Notes: generated from the letters alone by a model not told the origin. DNA of 64,000 nucleotides from Caulobacter flavus (GCF_003722335.1 NZ_CP026100.1:1338001-1402000), one strand, 5' to 3'; positions 7,793-15,397 are shown, numbered from the stretch's first letter. Program-made: numbers and translations.

Positions 7793-8565
7793 CAGGTCAG
7801 GCTCGGGGCGGCGGGAATCTGGCGCGGGGTCGCGCCGGCCCCCAGGGCGGCCTCGATGCGCGACAGCACCGCCAACTGCTCCAGCATCACCTTTTCAGGC
7901 GGCGCGAAGCGGACGCAGCCGTCCAGCAGGGCGAAGAAGTGGGCCTCGCGGGCCTCGATGGCCAGGCGGCGGCGACGGGCGACCAGACGCAGGACGATCG
8001 AACCGAGGACGCCGGCGATCGACGTCCAGAACTTCGTCGCGGCCACGGCCAGAAGGCCCATCAGGGCGGTCTGGGTGGCCGCGCCGCCCTGGCGCTGCAT
8101 GGCGTCGACCGCTTCGGTCAGGGCCGCGACGATGCCCATGAAGGTGATGACCAGGCCGATGGCGACCAGCAGGTTGGCCCACCATTCCAGCGTGCGTGCC
8201 GGGCCGTCGGCGTGCTCGAAGGCGTCGACGGCGTGGATCGACGAGGCCAGATGGCCATCGGCGGTTTCGGCCAGCTGGCCGCGATAGGTCGCCCAGCCCA
8301 GCTCCAGCGTCGGATAGGCCGCGCCGCTCAGGCGCTTGTCCAGGGCCGGGAAGGCCTCGGCGAAGGCCTTCTGGCGGTCGCCGCCATGCAGGTCGGCGAG
8401 CAGTTCGCTCCGCCGGGACAGATCGTCGGTCAGCGGGGCGTATTCGAAGTGGCCGGACTGGAAGATGACCACGGCCGCCAGCGCCAGGATGGCGCCGGCC
8501 ATGATCAGGGCGGCGCTCGGCGCGCTGAAGATCGAGACGACGAGGCTGGTGACCGGATCGTGCAT
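7792..8565 (-). CDS. MotA/TolQ/ExbB-like (ZorA-like) proton channel subunit
   Basis: The 257-residue membrane protein has a first helix near residues 10-34 (ALIMAGAILALAAVVIF), a long cytoplasmic loop, and paired helices WWANLLVAIGLVITFMGIVA and TKFWTSIAGVLGSIVLRLV. The T-F-x-G and F-W-T-S-I-A-G motifs are shared with ZorA and MotA-like channels that use ion flow to drive a partner. ZorA proteins of Zorya defence systems have a long C-terminal coiled-coil tail; this protein stops about 60 residues after the last helix, so it is a short-tail form. It is the first gene of a pair with the MotB-like gene. No ZorC, ZorD or ZorE gene is seen. Function is unknown. Confidence 0.8.
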   Translation of the reverse strand: MHDPVTSLVVSIFSAPSAALIMAGAILALAAVVIFQSGHFEYAPLTDDLSRRSELLADLHGGDRQKAFAEAFPALDKRLSGAAYPTLELGWATYRGQLAETADGHLASSIHAVDAFEHADGPARTLEWWANLLVAIGLVITFMGIVAALTEAVDAMQRQGGAATQTALMGLLAVAATKFWTSIAGVLGSIVLRLVARRRRLAIEAREAHFFALLDGCVRFAPPEKVMLEQLAVLSRIEAALGAGATPRQIPAAPSLT

Positions 8566-8608
8566 GCGGGCCCTTCGTGGTTGGCGTCGGGCCCGACCAT
8601 GCCTTTTG

Positions 8609-8620
8609 TTGAGGCCTCAA
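8609..8620. promoter_or_regulatory. 12-bp perfect palindrome upstream of the channel pair
   Basis: TTGAGGCCTCAA is a perfect palindrome lying 44 bases before the start of the ZorA-like gene and just after the end of the aminotransferase gene. Read on the minus strand it overlaps a second small stem (GCCTCATTGAGGC). It could be an operator for the channel pair or the 3' hairpin of the aminotransferase transcript; no T-run follows. Confidence 0.3.
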
Positions 8621-8631
8621 TGAGGCGCAGC

Positions 8632-9792
8632 TTAGCCGTTGAAGCCCCGGATCGCGTCGATGATCACCGCCTGGTCGGCCTCGCCGAGATAGGGGTGCAT
8701 CGGCAGGGCCAGCACCGTCTGGGCTTTGGCCTCGGTCACCGGCAGGCCGCCCGCGCCGCGCGGGAAGTTCGCGTACGGCGCCTGCACGTGCATCGGCACC
8801 GGATAGTAGACGGCGGTCGGCACGCCCTTGGTCTTCAGGTGGGCGGCCAGGCCGTCGCGGTTCTCGTGCTCGATGACGTACTGGGCCCAGACCGAGACGC
8901 CGCCGTCGATGACCTTGGGGGTCGACAGCACCGCGCCCGCCAGGCCTTCGGCGTAGCGGTCGGCCACCGCCTGGCGCAGCTGGATCTCCTCGGCGAAGAT
9001 CGCCAGCTTCTCGATCAGGATCGCCGCCTGGATGGTGTCCAGCCGCGAGTTCATGCCGATGCGGGTGTTGAGGTACTTGGGGTCGTGGTCGAAGGTCCGG
9101 CCCTCCAGATCGGGGCCAACCGCCTTGCCGTGCACGCGATAGCTGTCCATCAGGTCCCACAGCACCGGATCGTTGGTCAGAACCGCGCCGCCGTCGCCGT
9201 AGCAGCCCAGCGGCTTGGCCGGGAAGAAGCTGGTGGTGGCCACGTCCGCCCAGTGCAGCGGGTGCTTGCCGTCCAGCGTGCAGCCGAAGCCCTGGGCGCT
9301 GTCGGCGATCAGCTTCAGGCCCTCGCGGTCGCAGATGGCCTTGATGGCCGGATAGTCGGCCGGCTGGCCGAACAGGTCGACGGCGATCACCACCTTGGGG
9401 ACGAGCTTGCCGTCGGCCTTCACGCCGGCGATGGCGGCTTCCAGCTTGGCGGGATCGAGGTTGTAGGTATCGGGCAGCACGTCGACGAACACCGGCGTGG
9501 CGTTGACCCACGGCACGACTTCCGGCGTCGCGGCGAAGGTGAAGGACGGGCAGAACACCGCGTCGCCCGCGCCCACGCCCCAGGCCATCAGCGGCAGGGC
9601 GATGGCGTCGGTGCCGTTGGCGCAGGACAGCGCCTTGCCGGCCTGGCCGAAGGCGGCCAGCTGGCTTTCGAACTCGCGGACCTGCGGACCCATGACGTAG
9701 GCGCCGCTGTCCAGCACGGCCGCCACGGCGGCGTCGATCTTGTCGCGGATCCGGCGCTGCTGCGCGGCGAGGTCGATGAAGGGCATGCTCAT
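8632..9792 (-). CDS. DegT/DnrJ/EryC1/StrS sugar aminotransferase, WbpE-like
   Basis: The 386-residue PLP enzyme of fold type I shows FIDLAAQQRRIRDKID at the N terminus, SCANGTDAIALPLMAWGVG, SFTFAATPEVV, and TSFFPAKPLGCYGDGGAV, whose lysine (residue 193) should form the Schiff base with PLP. The C-terminal half has NSRLDTIQAAILIEKL and the VSVWAQY and GVPTAVYYPVPMHVQ motifs. By memory of the family this is closest to Pseudomonas WbpE, which aminates a UDP-3-keto-hexuronic acid sugar, but no WbpA, WbpB or WbpD partners are in the window, so the sugar substrate is open. It precedes the MotA/MotB-like pair by 66 bases and may share a transcript with it. Confidence 0.88.
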   Translation of the reverse strand: MSMPFIDLAAQQRRIRDKIDAAVAAVLDSGAYVMGPQVREFESQLAAFGQAGKALSCANGTDAIALPLMAWGVGAGDAVFCPSFTFAATPEVVPWVNATPVFVDVLPDTYNLDPAKLEAAIAGVKADGKLVPKVVIAVDLFGQPADYPAIKAICDREGLKLIADSAQGFGCTLDGKHPLHWADVATTSFFPAKPLGCYGDGGAVLTNDPVLWDLMDSYRVHGKAVGPDLEGRTFDHDPKYLNTRIGMNSRLDTIQAAILIEKLAIFAEEIQLRQAVADRYAEGLAGAVLSTPKVIDGGVSVWAQYVIEHENRDGLAAHLKTKGVPTAVYYPVPMHVQAPYANFPRGAGGLPVTEAKAQTVLALPMHPYLGEADQAVIIDAIRGFNG

Positions 9793-9880
9793 GGGCGCGG
9801 CTCTTAGAGTTCAAAGGCGGCGGTTTCGAGCCAATTGATGTAACCGACTGTTTCTCGGCTGTCTGTCGATCCCGCCGCGC

Positions 9881-9965
9881 GGTCCCCCTCAGTCGCTCCG
9901 CGACAGCTCCCCCAGAGGGGGAGGATCTTTGGATCCGTCTTCCTCGCCACAGGGGCGAGGGGGCA
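9881..9965. repeat. Dispersed palindromic GC-rich repeat (family also at 51017-51148)
   Basis: The 318-base gap 9793-10110 holds no gene. It contains three consecutive hairpins: GTCGC-tcc-GCGAC (9892-9904), CTCCCCC-aga-GGGGGAG (9907-9923) and CCTCGCC-acagg-GGCGAGG (9942-9960). A stretch of about 20 bases around TCCCCCAGAGGGGGAGGATC also occurs in inverted form at 51017-51038, showing a dispersed repeat family of REP or MITE type. The remainder (9793-9880 and 9966-10110) carries only upstream sequence of the neighbouring genes. Confidence 0.75.
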
Positions 9966-10110
9966 GGATTGGAGCGCTTTCGCGGGATTTCACGGGCGGG
10001 GGCAGGCGCCGCAGGAGCCTCCCGCACCGGTCTTCGGCGGTCCTGGGACGGGAACGAACCTTGGCCGCGTGTCGTTGACCGCCCGGCGCGGGGGCGCCAT
10101 CGAGAGTTTC

Positions 10111-11094
10111 ATGAGCAAGCCGACCATCGTACCCGAAGACCTGTCCCTGCCGTCCATCGCCAACATAAAGGCCGACGAGACCATGTTCGGGCACTTCGTC
10201 GACTGGCTGGGAAAGATCGCCGTCAACCTGGTGGTGGCCGTGATCATCCTGGTCATCACCTTCTGGGCCGCCGGCTGGCTGGCCGGGGTGGCCAGACGGG
10301 CGCTGGGCCGGGTGCATCGCACCAATCCCGACCCGACGCTCGAGAGCTTCGTCTCGTCGCTGGTGCGCTACGCCATCGTCGCCATCGGCCTGGTGGCGGT
10401 GCTGCAGCAGCTGGGCGTGCAGGCGACCTCGATCATCGCCGTGCTCGGCGCGGCCTCGCTGGCCATCGGCCTGGCCCTGCAGGGGGCGCTGTCGAACGTG
10501 GCGGCCGGCGTGATGATCCTGCTGTTCCGCCCCTATCGGGTCGGCGACGTCATCGAGACGGCCACCCGCCAGGGCACGGTCAAGTCGCTCGACCTGCTGT
10601 TCACCGAGATCGCTACGCCCGACAACGTCAAGGTGATGATCCCCAACAGCAAGGTGTTCGGCGACGTCATCCTCAACTATTCGACCCACCGCACGCGCCG
10701 GGCCGACGTGCTGTTCAAGGTGCCGCTGAAGACCGATCTGGTGCTGGTGCTGCAGAAGATGCGCGAGCGGGCCGAGAGCGATCCGCGCGTGCGCAACGAG
10801 CCGGCGCCGATGATCGAGGTCACCGACCTGTCGGAAGTCTTCGCCCAGGCCGCCATCCGCGTCTGGACCGCCAAGGAGGACTTCGGCCCGGTCAGGACCG
10901 ACCTGATGCTGGCCGCCCACCTGTGGGCCGAGGACCCGACGCGGGAGCTGCCGCCCCCGCGCCCGTCCAAGGCGCCGGACCCGTCGCCGGCCATGCCCGG
11001 CGACAAGGACCATCACCTGTTCAAGTTGAGAGCGCCGAGGAAAGGTCGGAAATCAGGTCCGAGCAGTCCTCGATCCCCACCGAAAGCCGAATGA
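10111..11094 (+). CDS. Small-conductance mechanosensitive channel (MscS family)
   Basis: The start was set at the ATG at 10111 (MSKPTIVPED) rather than a GTG at 10069, giving 327 residues. Three hydrophobic segments follow: LVVAVIILVITFWAAGWLAG, ALVRYAIVAIGLV-like and the pore helix with TSIIAVLGAASLAIGLALQG and NVAAGVMILLFRPYRVGDVI, the MscS signature. A beta domain (MIPNSKVFGDVILNYS) and an alpha/beta C-terminal domain complete the fold. The channel opens under membrane tension and protects against hypo-osmotic shock. The last 25 residues are basic and Ser/Pro-rich and overlap the 3' end of the convergent cystathionine gamma-lyase gene by 74 bases, so this tail may be a read-through extension of an original shorter protein. 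Confidence 0.9.
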   Translation: MSKPTIVPEDLSLPSIANIKADETMFGHFVDWLGKIAVNLVVAVIILVITFWAAGWLAGVARRALGRVHRTNPDPTLESFVSSLVRYAIVAIGLVAVLQQLGVQATSIIAVLGAASLAIGLALQGALSNVAAGVMILLFRPYRVGDVIETATRQGTVKSLDLLFTEIATPDNVKVMIPNSKVFGDVILNYSTHRTRRADVLFKVPLKTDLVLVLQKMRERAESDPRVRNEPAPMIEVTDLSEVFAQAAIRVWTAKEDFGPVRTDLMLAAHLWAEDPTRELPPPRPSKAPDPSPAMPGDKDHHLFKLRAPRKGRKSGPSSPRSPPKAE

Positions 11095-12196
11095 GCGTAT
11101 CGCTGATCCCCAGCGCCTTGCGCTGATCGGCGGGGATCGAGGCATGGGTCATGATCGCCGGATGCTCGATCAGGCTCTCGACCCCGCCCAGGCTCTCGGC
11201 CAGCGTGAACAGGCGCGTGCGCTCCAGCACCCGCCGGGCCGCGGCCTCGTCGCCCTTCAGTTCCACCGAGATGATGCCGCCGAAGCCGCCGTGCATCTGG
11301 CGGCGGGCCAGGTCGTGCTGCGGGTGGCTGGCCAGGCCCGGATAGATCACCCGCTCGACGTCCTTGCGGGTGGCCAGCCACTGGGCGATCTCCAGGGCGC
11401 TGTCGCAGGCCCGCTGCATGCGCAGGGCCAGGGTCTTGACGCCACGCAGGGCCAGGAAGCTGTCGAACGGCCCCAGCACCGCGCCGACGGCGTTCTGCAG
11501 GAACTTCAGCTTGTCGATCAGCTCGGGATTGTCGCCGACCACGGCCACGCCCGCGACGACGTCGGAATGGCCGTTCAGGTACTTGGTGGCCGAGTGCATG
11601 ACGATGTCGAAGCCCAGCTCCAGCGGGCGCTGGACGAAGGGGCTGGCGAAGGTGTTGTCGGCCACGGTGATCAGGCCGCGCTGCCTGGCCAGGGCGGCGA
11701 TGGCCTCGAGGTCGGCGAGCCGCAGCATCGGGTTGGTCGGGGTCTCGACCCAGATCATCCTGGTCTCGGGCCGGATCGCCGCCTCGATGGCCGAGACGTC
11801 GCCCATGTCCACGAAGCTGAAGGTCAGGCCGGCCGAGCGCTTGCGCACCTTGTCGAACAGCCGGAACGAGCCGCCGTAGAGGTCGTCGCTGGCGATCACG
11901 TGGGCGCCGCTGTCTAGGATCTCCAGGATCGTCGAGGCCGCCGCCAGGCCCGAGGCGAAGGCGAAGCCGGCCGTGCCGCTCTCCAGGTCGGCGATCGCGC
12001 GCTCGAAGGCGAAGCGGGTGGGGTTCTGGCTGCGGCTGTACTCGAAGCCCTTGTGCTCGCCCGGGCTCGACTGGACGTAGGTCGAGGTGGCGTAGATCGG
12101 CACCATCACCGCGCCGGTGGTCGGGTCGGGGAACTGGCCGCCGTGGATGGCGCGGGTGGCGAAGGCCAGGCGGTTCTTGCCGGGGATGTCGGTCAT
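11021..12196 (-). CDS. Cystathionine gamma-lyase/gamma-synthase family PLP enzyme
   Basis: The 391-residue member of the Cys/Met-metabolism PLP family carries ATRAIHGGQFPDPTTGAVMVPIY at the N terminus, the active-site SATKYLNGHSD with the PLP lysine at residue 205, and the C-terminal SLGGVESLIEHPAIMTH and RLSVGIED motifs. The family covers cystathionine gamma-synthase, gamma-lyase and beta-lyase; sequence alone does not separate them. A cystathionine beta-synthase lies just upstream on the same strand, so the likely role is gamma-lyase: splitting cystathionine to cysteine, 2-oxobutyrate and ammonia, the second step of reverse transsulfuration. The two genes are separated by a parDE module. 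2-Oxobutyrate could also come from the threonine deaminase near 36 kb. Confidence 0.88.
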   Translation of the reverse strand: MTDIPGKNRLAFATRAIHGGQFPDPTTGAVMVPIYATSTYVQSSPGEHKGFEYSRSQNPTRFAFERAIADLESGTAGFAFASGLAAASTILEILDSGAHVIASDDLYGGSFRLFDKVRKRSAGLTFSFVDMGDVSAIEAAIRPETRMIWVETPTNPMLRLADLEAIAALARQRGLITVADNTFASPFVQRPLELGFDIVMHSATKYLNGHSDVVAGVAVVGDNPELIDKLKFLQNAVGAVLGPFDSFLALRGVKTLALRMQRACDSALEIAQWLATRKDVERVIYPGLASHPQHDLARRQMHGGFGGIISVELKGDEAAARRVLERTRLFTLAESLGGVESLIEHPAIMTHASIPADQRKALGISDTLIRLSVGIEDCSDLISDLSSALST

Positions 12197-12209
12197 GCGG
12201 GAAGGGCTT

Positions 12210-12536
12210 TCATGGGGCGCTGTCGTCGACGGACGGCAGCGTGCTCAGAATTTCCGGTAAGTCCCGGGATCCATGCAGGATGCGCATGATCACGGGTGGT
12301 CGGCGCTGGCAGTTGTAGACACGGACATGGGGAAAGCCGGGCAGGGGCGACCGATAGGGCTCGGGCGCATGCTCTGGGCGGCTCGCGCCGGTCATGGGGA
12401 AGCTTCCCAGCAGGGCCAGCGCCTCCCTCAACTCCATCTGGAACCTGCGTGAAGCCTTCGGGCTGTCTCCGGCGATCCAGCTGGCCGCCGCCATCATGTG
12501 GCGGCGAGCCGTGGCTGAAAGCGTGGCGGGAGGCAT
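12210..12536 (-). CDS. parE: ParE-type toxin (RelE/ParE fold)
   Basis: The 108-residue product resembles ParE toxins of type II toxin-antitoxin systems: a helix-rich first half (SATARRHMMAAASWIAGDS, then SRRFQMELREALALLGSFP) and a strand-rich second half with YRSPLPGFPHVRVYN and RRPPVIMRILHGSRD, where RILHGSRD is the conserved ParE/RelE C-terminal strand. ParE toxins poison DNA gyrase; related toxins cleave mRNA (family knowledge). The gene begins immediately after the antitoxin stop codon (TAG then ATG, no gap), the standard antitoxin-first order. It was probably acquired or inserted between the two transsulfuration genes. Confidence 0.85.
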   Translation of the reverse strand: MPPATLSATARRHMMAAASWIAGDSPKASRRFQMELREALALLGSFPMTGASRPEHAPEPYRSPLPGFPHVRVYNCQRRPPVIMRILHGSRDLPEILSTLPSVDDSAP

Positions 12537-12800
12537 CTATTCGGCGGCGTGGGCTTCGGCGGCCTCGATGATGGCGTCCAGATCCGCCATGACCTCCTCG
12601 AGCGTGAACACCTCTCCCCGGTCGGCCTCGTCCTCGGCGTCCTTGAGCGACTGCAGGAAGGCCTGCCGTTTCTGCTCTTGGTGTTGCAGCAGGCGCAGGC
12701 TGGCCTCGACGACTTCGTTGACGTCGCCGAAACGCCCGTCCGCCACGCAATCCTCGGCGAACTTCTCCAAGGCGGGCGTCAGTTTCACCTGAATGGTCAT
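12537..12800 (-). CDS. parD: ParD-type antitoxin
   Basis: The 87-residue protein starts MTIQVKLTPALEKFAEDCV at the ATG ending at 12800, with GAGGG upstream; a longer frame without ribosome-binding support was not used. The N-terminal half is a ribbon-helix-helix-like DNA-binding region (DGRFGDVNEVVEASLRLL), and the C-terminal half is a charged helix of the type that binds and neutralises ParE. It normally represses its own promoter together with the toxin. It precedes the toxin gene directly and lies 58 bases after the cystathionine beta-synthase gene. Confidence 0.85.
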   Translation of the reverse strand: MTIQVKLTPALEKFAEDCVADGRFGDVNEVVEASLRLLQHQEQKRQAFLQSLKDAEDEADRGEVFTLEEVMADLDAIIEAAEAHAAE

Positions 12801-12858
12801 GCGACCCTCGTGTGGATTTCGATCGCAGCATGACTCCGTGGGAACAAAACCGCAACCA

Positions 12859-14271
12859 TCACGCCCCCAGCCGCAGGTGGTTGAGCAGGTCGACGCGCGT
12901 GATGACGCCAACGAACTCGTCGCCGTCGACGACCAGGGCCACCTCGTCGCGGTCGAACACCTCGGGCAGGGCCTCGACGCCCTGGTGGGCCTGCAGGGTG
13001 TTGATCTCGCGGGTCATGGCGTCGGCGACGGGGGTCTTGAAGCGGGCGCCACGGTGCTCCTCGTGGTGCTCGTCGCCGCCCTCGACGGCGGCCAGGATGT
13101 CGCTCTCGTCGAGGATGCCGACCAGGCGGCCGGCGTCGACCACCGGCAGCTGGCTGATGTCGCTCGAGCGCATGCGATTGTAGGCGGTCAGCAAGGTATC
13201 TTGGGGCCCGATGGCGATCACGCCGCCCTCGGCGTAGCGCTTGGCGATCAGGTCGCGCAGGTCGCCGTGCAGTTCGCGCTGGTCGAAGCCGTGGGCCGCC
13301 AGCCACATGTCGTTGAACATCTTGGTCAGGTACTTCGCGCCGGTGTCGCAGACCAGCGTCACCACCCGCTTGGCTTCCGTCTGCTCGCGGCAATAGCGCA
13401 GGGCCGCCGCCAGCAGGGTGCCCGAGGACGAGCCGGCCAGCACGCCCTCCTTGCGCAGCAGCAGGCGGGCGGTGTCGACGCTCTCGCGGTCGCTGATCGA
13501 GTAGGCCTTGCGGACGAGATCCATCTGGGCGTTGTCGGGGATGAAGTCCTCGCCGATGCCCTCGACGATCCACGATCCGGCCTCGCCGTAGGTCCCGGTC
13601 GCCACGTAGTCGCAGAGGATCGAGCCGACCGGGTCGGCCAGCACCATCTGGGTCTTGGGCGAGTGGGCGGCCATGTAGCGGCCGACGCCGGTCAGGGTGC
13701 CGCCCGAGCCGACGCCGACGACCACGGCGTCGACGTCGCCGTCCATCTGGGCGAGGATTTCCGGGCCGGTGCCGGTCTCGTGGGCCAGCGGATTGGCCGG
13801 ATTGGCGAACTGGTTGACGTAGATCGCGCCGGGGATCGACTGGGCCAGGGTCTGGGCCATGTCCTGGTAGTATTCGGGGTGGCCCTTGCCGACGTCGCTG
13901 CGGGTCAGGCGCACGTCCACGCCCATGGCCCGCAGGTGCAGGATCTTCTCGCGGGCCATCTTGTCGGGCACCACCAGGATCAGCTTGTAGCCCTTCAGCG
14001 TCGCCACCTGCGCCAGGCCCAGGCCGGTGTTGCCGGCCGTGGCCTCGATGATCGTCCCGCCGGGCCGCAGGCTGCCGTCGGCCTCGGCCGCCTCGATCAT
14101 CGAGCGGGCCACGCGATCCTTTATCGAGCCGCCGGGGTTCTGGTTCTCCAGCTTCAGGAACAGGCGGCAGGGGCCGATGTCGAGGTTGCGCACCTCCAGC
14201 ATCGGCGTGCGGCCGATCAGGTCGAGCGCGGAACCGGCGACCGGGGGAAGGGCGGATTTGGGGTCGTTCAT
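12859..14271 (-). CDS. Cystathionine beta-synthase (PLP domain plus two CBS domains)
   Basis: The start was placed at the ATG ending at 14271 (MNDPKSALPP), 470 residues; the longer frame adds an unlikely Arg-rich leader. Residues 10-320 are a fold-type II PLP domain with NPGGSIKDRVA (PLP lysine at 51), EATAGNTGLGLAQVA, a glycine loop VGVGSGGTLTGVGRY and LVCDTGAKYL. The C-terminal 130 residues hold a pair of CBS domains (PQDTLLTAYNRMRSSDISQ, then VADAMTREINTLQAHQGVEAL), which bind adenosyl ligands in related enzymes. It condenses homocysteine with serine to cystathionine, the first step of reverse transsulfuration; the second-step enzyme is 0.7 kb downstream beyond the parDE pair. Confidence 0.92.
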   Translation of the reverse strand: MNDPKSALPPVAGSALDLIGRTPMLEVRNLDIGPCRLFLKLENQNPGGSIKDRVARSMIEAAEADGSLRPGGTIIEATAGNTGLGLAQVATLKGYKLILVVPDKMAREKILHLRAMGVDVRLTRSDVGKGHPEYYQDMAQTLAQSIPGAIYVNQFANPANPLAHETGTGPEILAQMDGDVDAVVVGVGSGGTLTGVGRYMAAHSPKTQMVLADPVGSILCDYVATGTYGEAGSWIVEGIGEDFIPDNAQMDLVRKAYSISDRESVDTARLLLRKEGVLAGSSSGTLLAAALRYCREQTEAKRVVTLVCDTGAKYLTKMFNDMWLAAHGFDQRELHGDLRDLIAKRYAEGGVIAIGPQDTLLTAYNRMRSSDISQLPVVDAGRLVGILDESDILAAVEGGDEHHEEHRGARFKTPVADAMTREINTLQAHQGVEALPEVFDRDEVALVVDGDEFVGVITRVDLLNHLRLGA

Positions 14272-14357
14272 GGCGCGACTCTGGGGCAGGGCGAAACGAT
14301 CACCCTGTGTAACGCCCAAAATCAGAAACGGGAAACGCCGTTCTTCAAGCTTGGCCG

Positions 14358-14591
14358 TCAGGCCCCGGCGGCGGCCAGGCGATCCATCCGCCACTCGCGC
14401 GCGAACTTGGCGCCGATACCGACGTCCTCGAACACCACCTTGCGGCGCTCGGCGCCCAGCTCGGGAGTGTTGTGGATCATCACGAACGGAAAGCCGTTGC
14501 TGGCCAGGAAGCCCTGCACGAAACGCGAGAAGCGCACCGCTTCCTCGGCTGAGGCCAGGCAGATGTCGACGGCGATGTCGGCGGCTTTCAT
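14358..14591 (-). CDS. Hypothetical 77-residue protein
   Basis: A frame with a good ribosome-binding site (GAGGAG, 8 bases before the ATG ending at 14591) encodes MKAADIAVDICLASAEEAV and then RFSRFVQGFLASNGFPFVMIHNTP, an AERRKVVFEDVGIGAKFA region and a short C-terminal helix. No membrane segment, signal peptide or known motif is seen. Composition matches the surrounding genes. It lies alone between the transaldolase terminator and the cystathionine beta-synthase gene and could be co-transcribed with the latter (86 bases apart). I do not recognise the family. Confidence 0.65.
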   Translation of the reverse strand: MKAADIAVDICLASAEEAVRFSRFVQGFLASNGFPFVMIHNTPELGAERRKVVFEDVGIGAKFAREWRMDRLAAAGA

Positions 14592-14664
14592 GGGCGCGCT
14601 CCTCAAACTCGAGGTTTCCCGACCCTAACGCGCCAGTTCGCGTTTGCGAACCGTCTTCGCACCC

Positions 14665-14699
14665 GCAAAAAGAAACGGCCCCGGACGAATCCGGGGCCG
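14665..14699 (-). terminator. Rho-independent terminator of the transaldolase gene
   Basis: A 10-bp stem CGGCCCCGGA/TCCGGGGCCG (14676-14685 and 14690-14699) with a CGAA loop is followed on the minus strand by TTTCTTTTTG. It lies 44 bases past the transaldolase stop codon. The strong stem, tight loop and T-tract make this the clearest intrinsic terminator on the minus strand of this window. Confidence 0.85.
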
Positions 14700-14743
14700 C
14701 GCCTTGTTCAGCAAGGATTTGCGACGATCGAAAAAATCGACGC

Positions 14744-15397
14744 CTACAGGATCGACTGGCCGGTGCTGGCCCAGTCCTTCAGGAACTGTTCCAGGCCCTT
14801 GTCGGTCAGCGGATGCTTGAACATGTCGCCGAACACCGCCGGCGGGATGGTCACGACGTCGGCGCCGGCGATGGCGGCTTCCTTGACGTGGACGGTGTTG
14901 CGCACCGAGGCCGCCAGGATCTCGGTCTCGTAGCCGTAGTTGTCGTAGATGGCGCGGATGTCGCGGATCAGGTCCATGCCGTCGAAGCCGTAGTCGTCCA
15001 GGCGGCCGATGAACGGCGAGACGTAGGTGGCGCCGGCCTTGCCGGCCAGCAGGGCCTGGGCGGGCGAGAAGCACAGGGTGACGTTGGTCTTGACGCCTTC
15101 GTTGGCGAAGTGGCCGCAGGCGATCAGGCCGTCGCGGGTCAGCGGCAGCTTGATCACAACGTTCGGGGCGATCTGGGCCAGCTTGGCGCCTTCGGCGATC
15201 ATGGCGTCGGCGGTGGTGGCGGCGACTTCGGCGCTGATCGGGCCGGGGACCAGGTCGCAGATCTCGGCGATGACCTCGAGCATCGGGCGGCCCGACTTGG
15301 CGATCAGGGTCGGGTTGGTGGTGACGCCGTCGATCAGGCCGGTGGCGGCGAAGTCGGCGATGACCTTGGTGTCGGTGCTGTCGAGGAAGATCTGCAT
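14744..15397 (-). CDS. Transaldolase of the small (TalC/FSA) family
   Basis: The 217-residue TIM-barrel protein has [10 protein letters not shown] at its start, [23 protein letters not shown] with the Schiff-base lysine at 83, and [20 protein letters not shown]. The small family includes both transaldolase and fructose-6-phosphate aldolase. Here residue 57 is glutamate (ISAEVAA), where the aldolase of E. coli has glutamine, and the strand reads VSPFIGR (Phe 129), where the aldolase has Tyr; both choices are those of transaldolases. I therefore favour transaldolase, exchanging dihydroxyacetone units between sedoheptulose-7-phosphate and glyceraldehyde-3-phosphate in the pentose-phosphate pathway. 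Monocistronic, with its own terminator. Confidence 0.88.
   Translation of the reverse strand: MQIFLDSTDTKVIADFAATGLIDGVTTNPTLIAKSGRPMLEVIAEICDLVPGPISAEVAATTADAMIAEGAKLAQIAPNVVIKLPLTRDGLIACGHFANEGVKTNVTLCFSPAQALLAGKAGATYVSPFIGRLDDYGFDGMDLIRDIRAIYDNYGYETEILAASVRNTVHVKEAAIAGADVVTIPPAVFGDMFKHPLTDKGLEQFLKDWASTGQSIL

Noticed and set aside
5111..8287. A 1058-codon plus-strand open frame over the MFS carrier and channel pair
   Set aside because: The translation is repetitive Gln/Gly/Arg sequence; the minus-strand genes have transmembrane and catalytic motifs.
6908..8565. A complete Zorya phage-defence system
   Set aside because: Only ZorA/ZorB-like genes are present. No helicase, nuclease or ZorC/D/E candidate lies within several kilobases, and the channel lacks the long ZorA tail.
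9881..9965. A Rho-independent terminator for the mscS or aminotransferase gene
   Set aside because: The hairpins lack T-runs and the same sequence recurs as a dispersed repeat at 51 kb.
14271..14394. An extended N terminus for cystathionine beta-synthase
   Set aside because: The added residues are Arg-rich and overlap the end of the upstream small gene; the ATG at 14271 gives the family's normal start.
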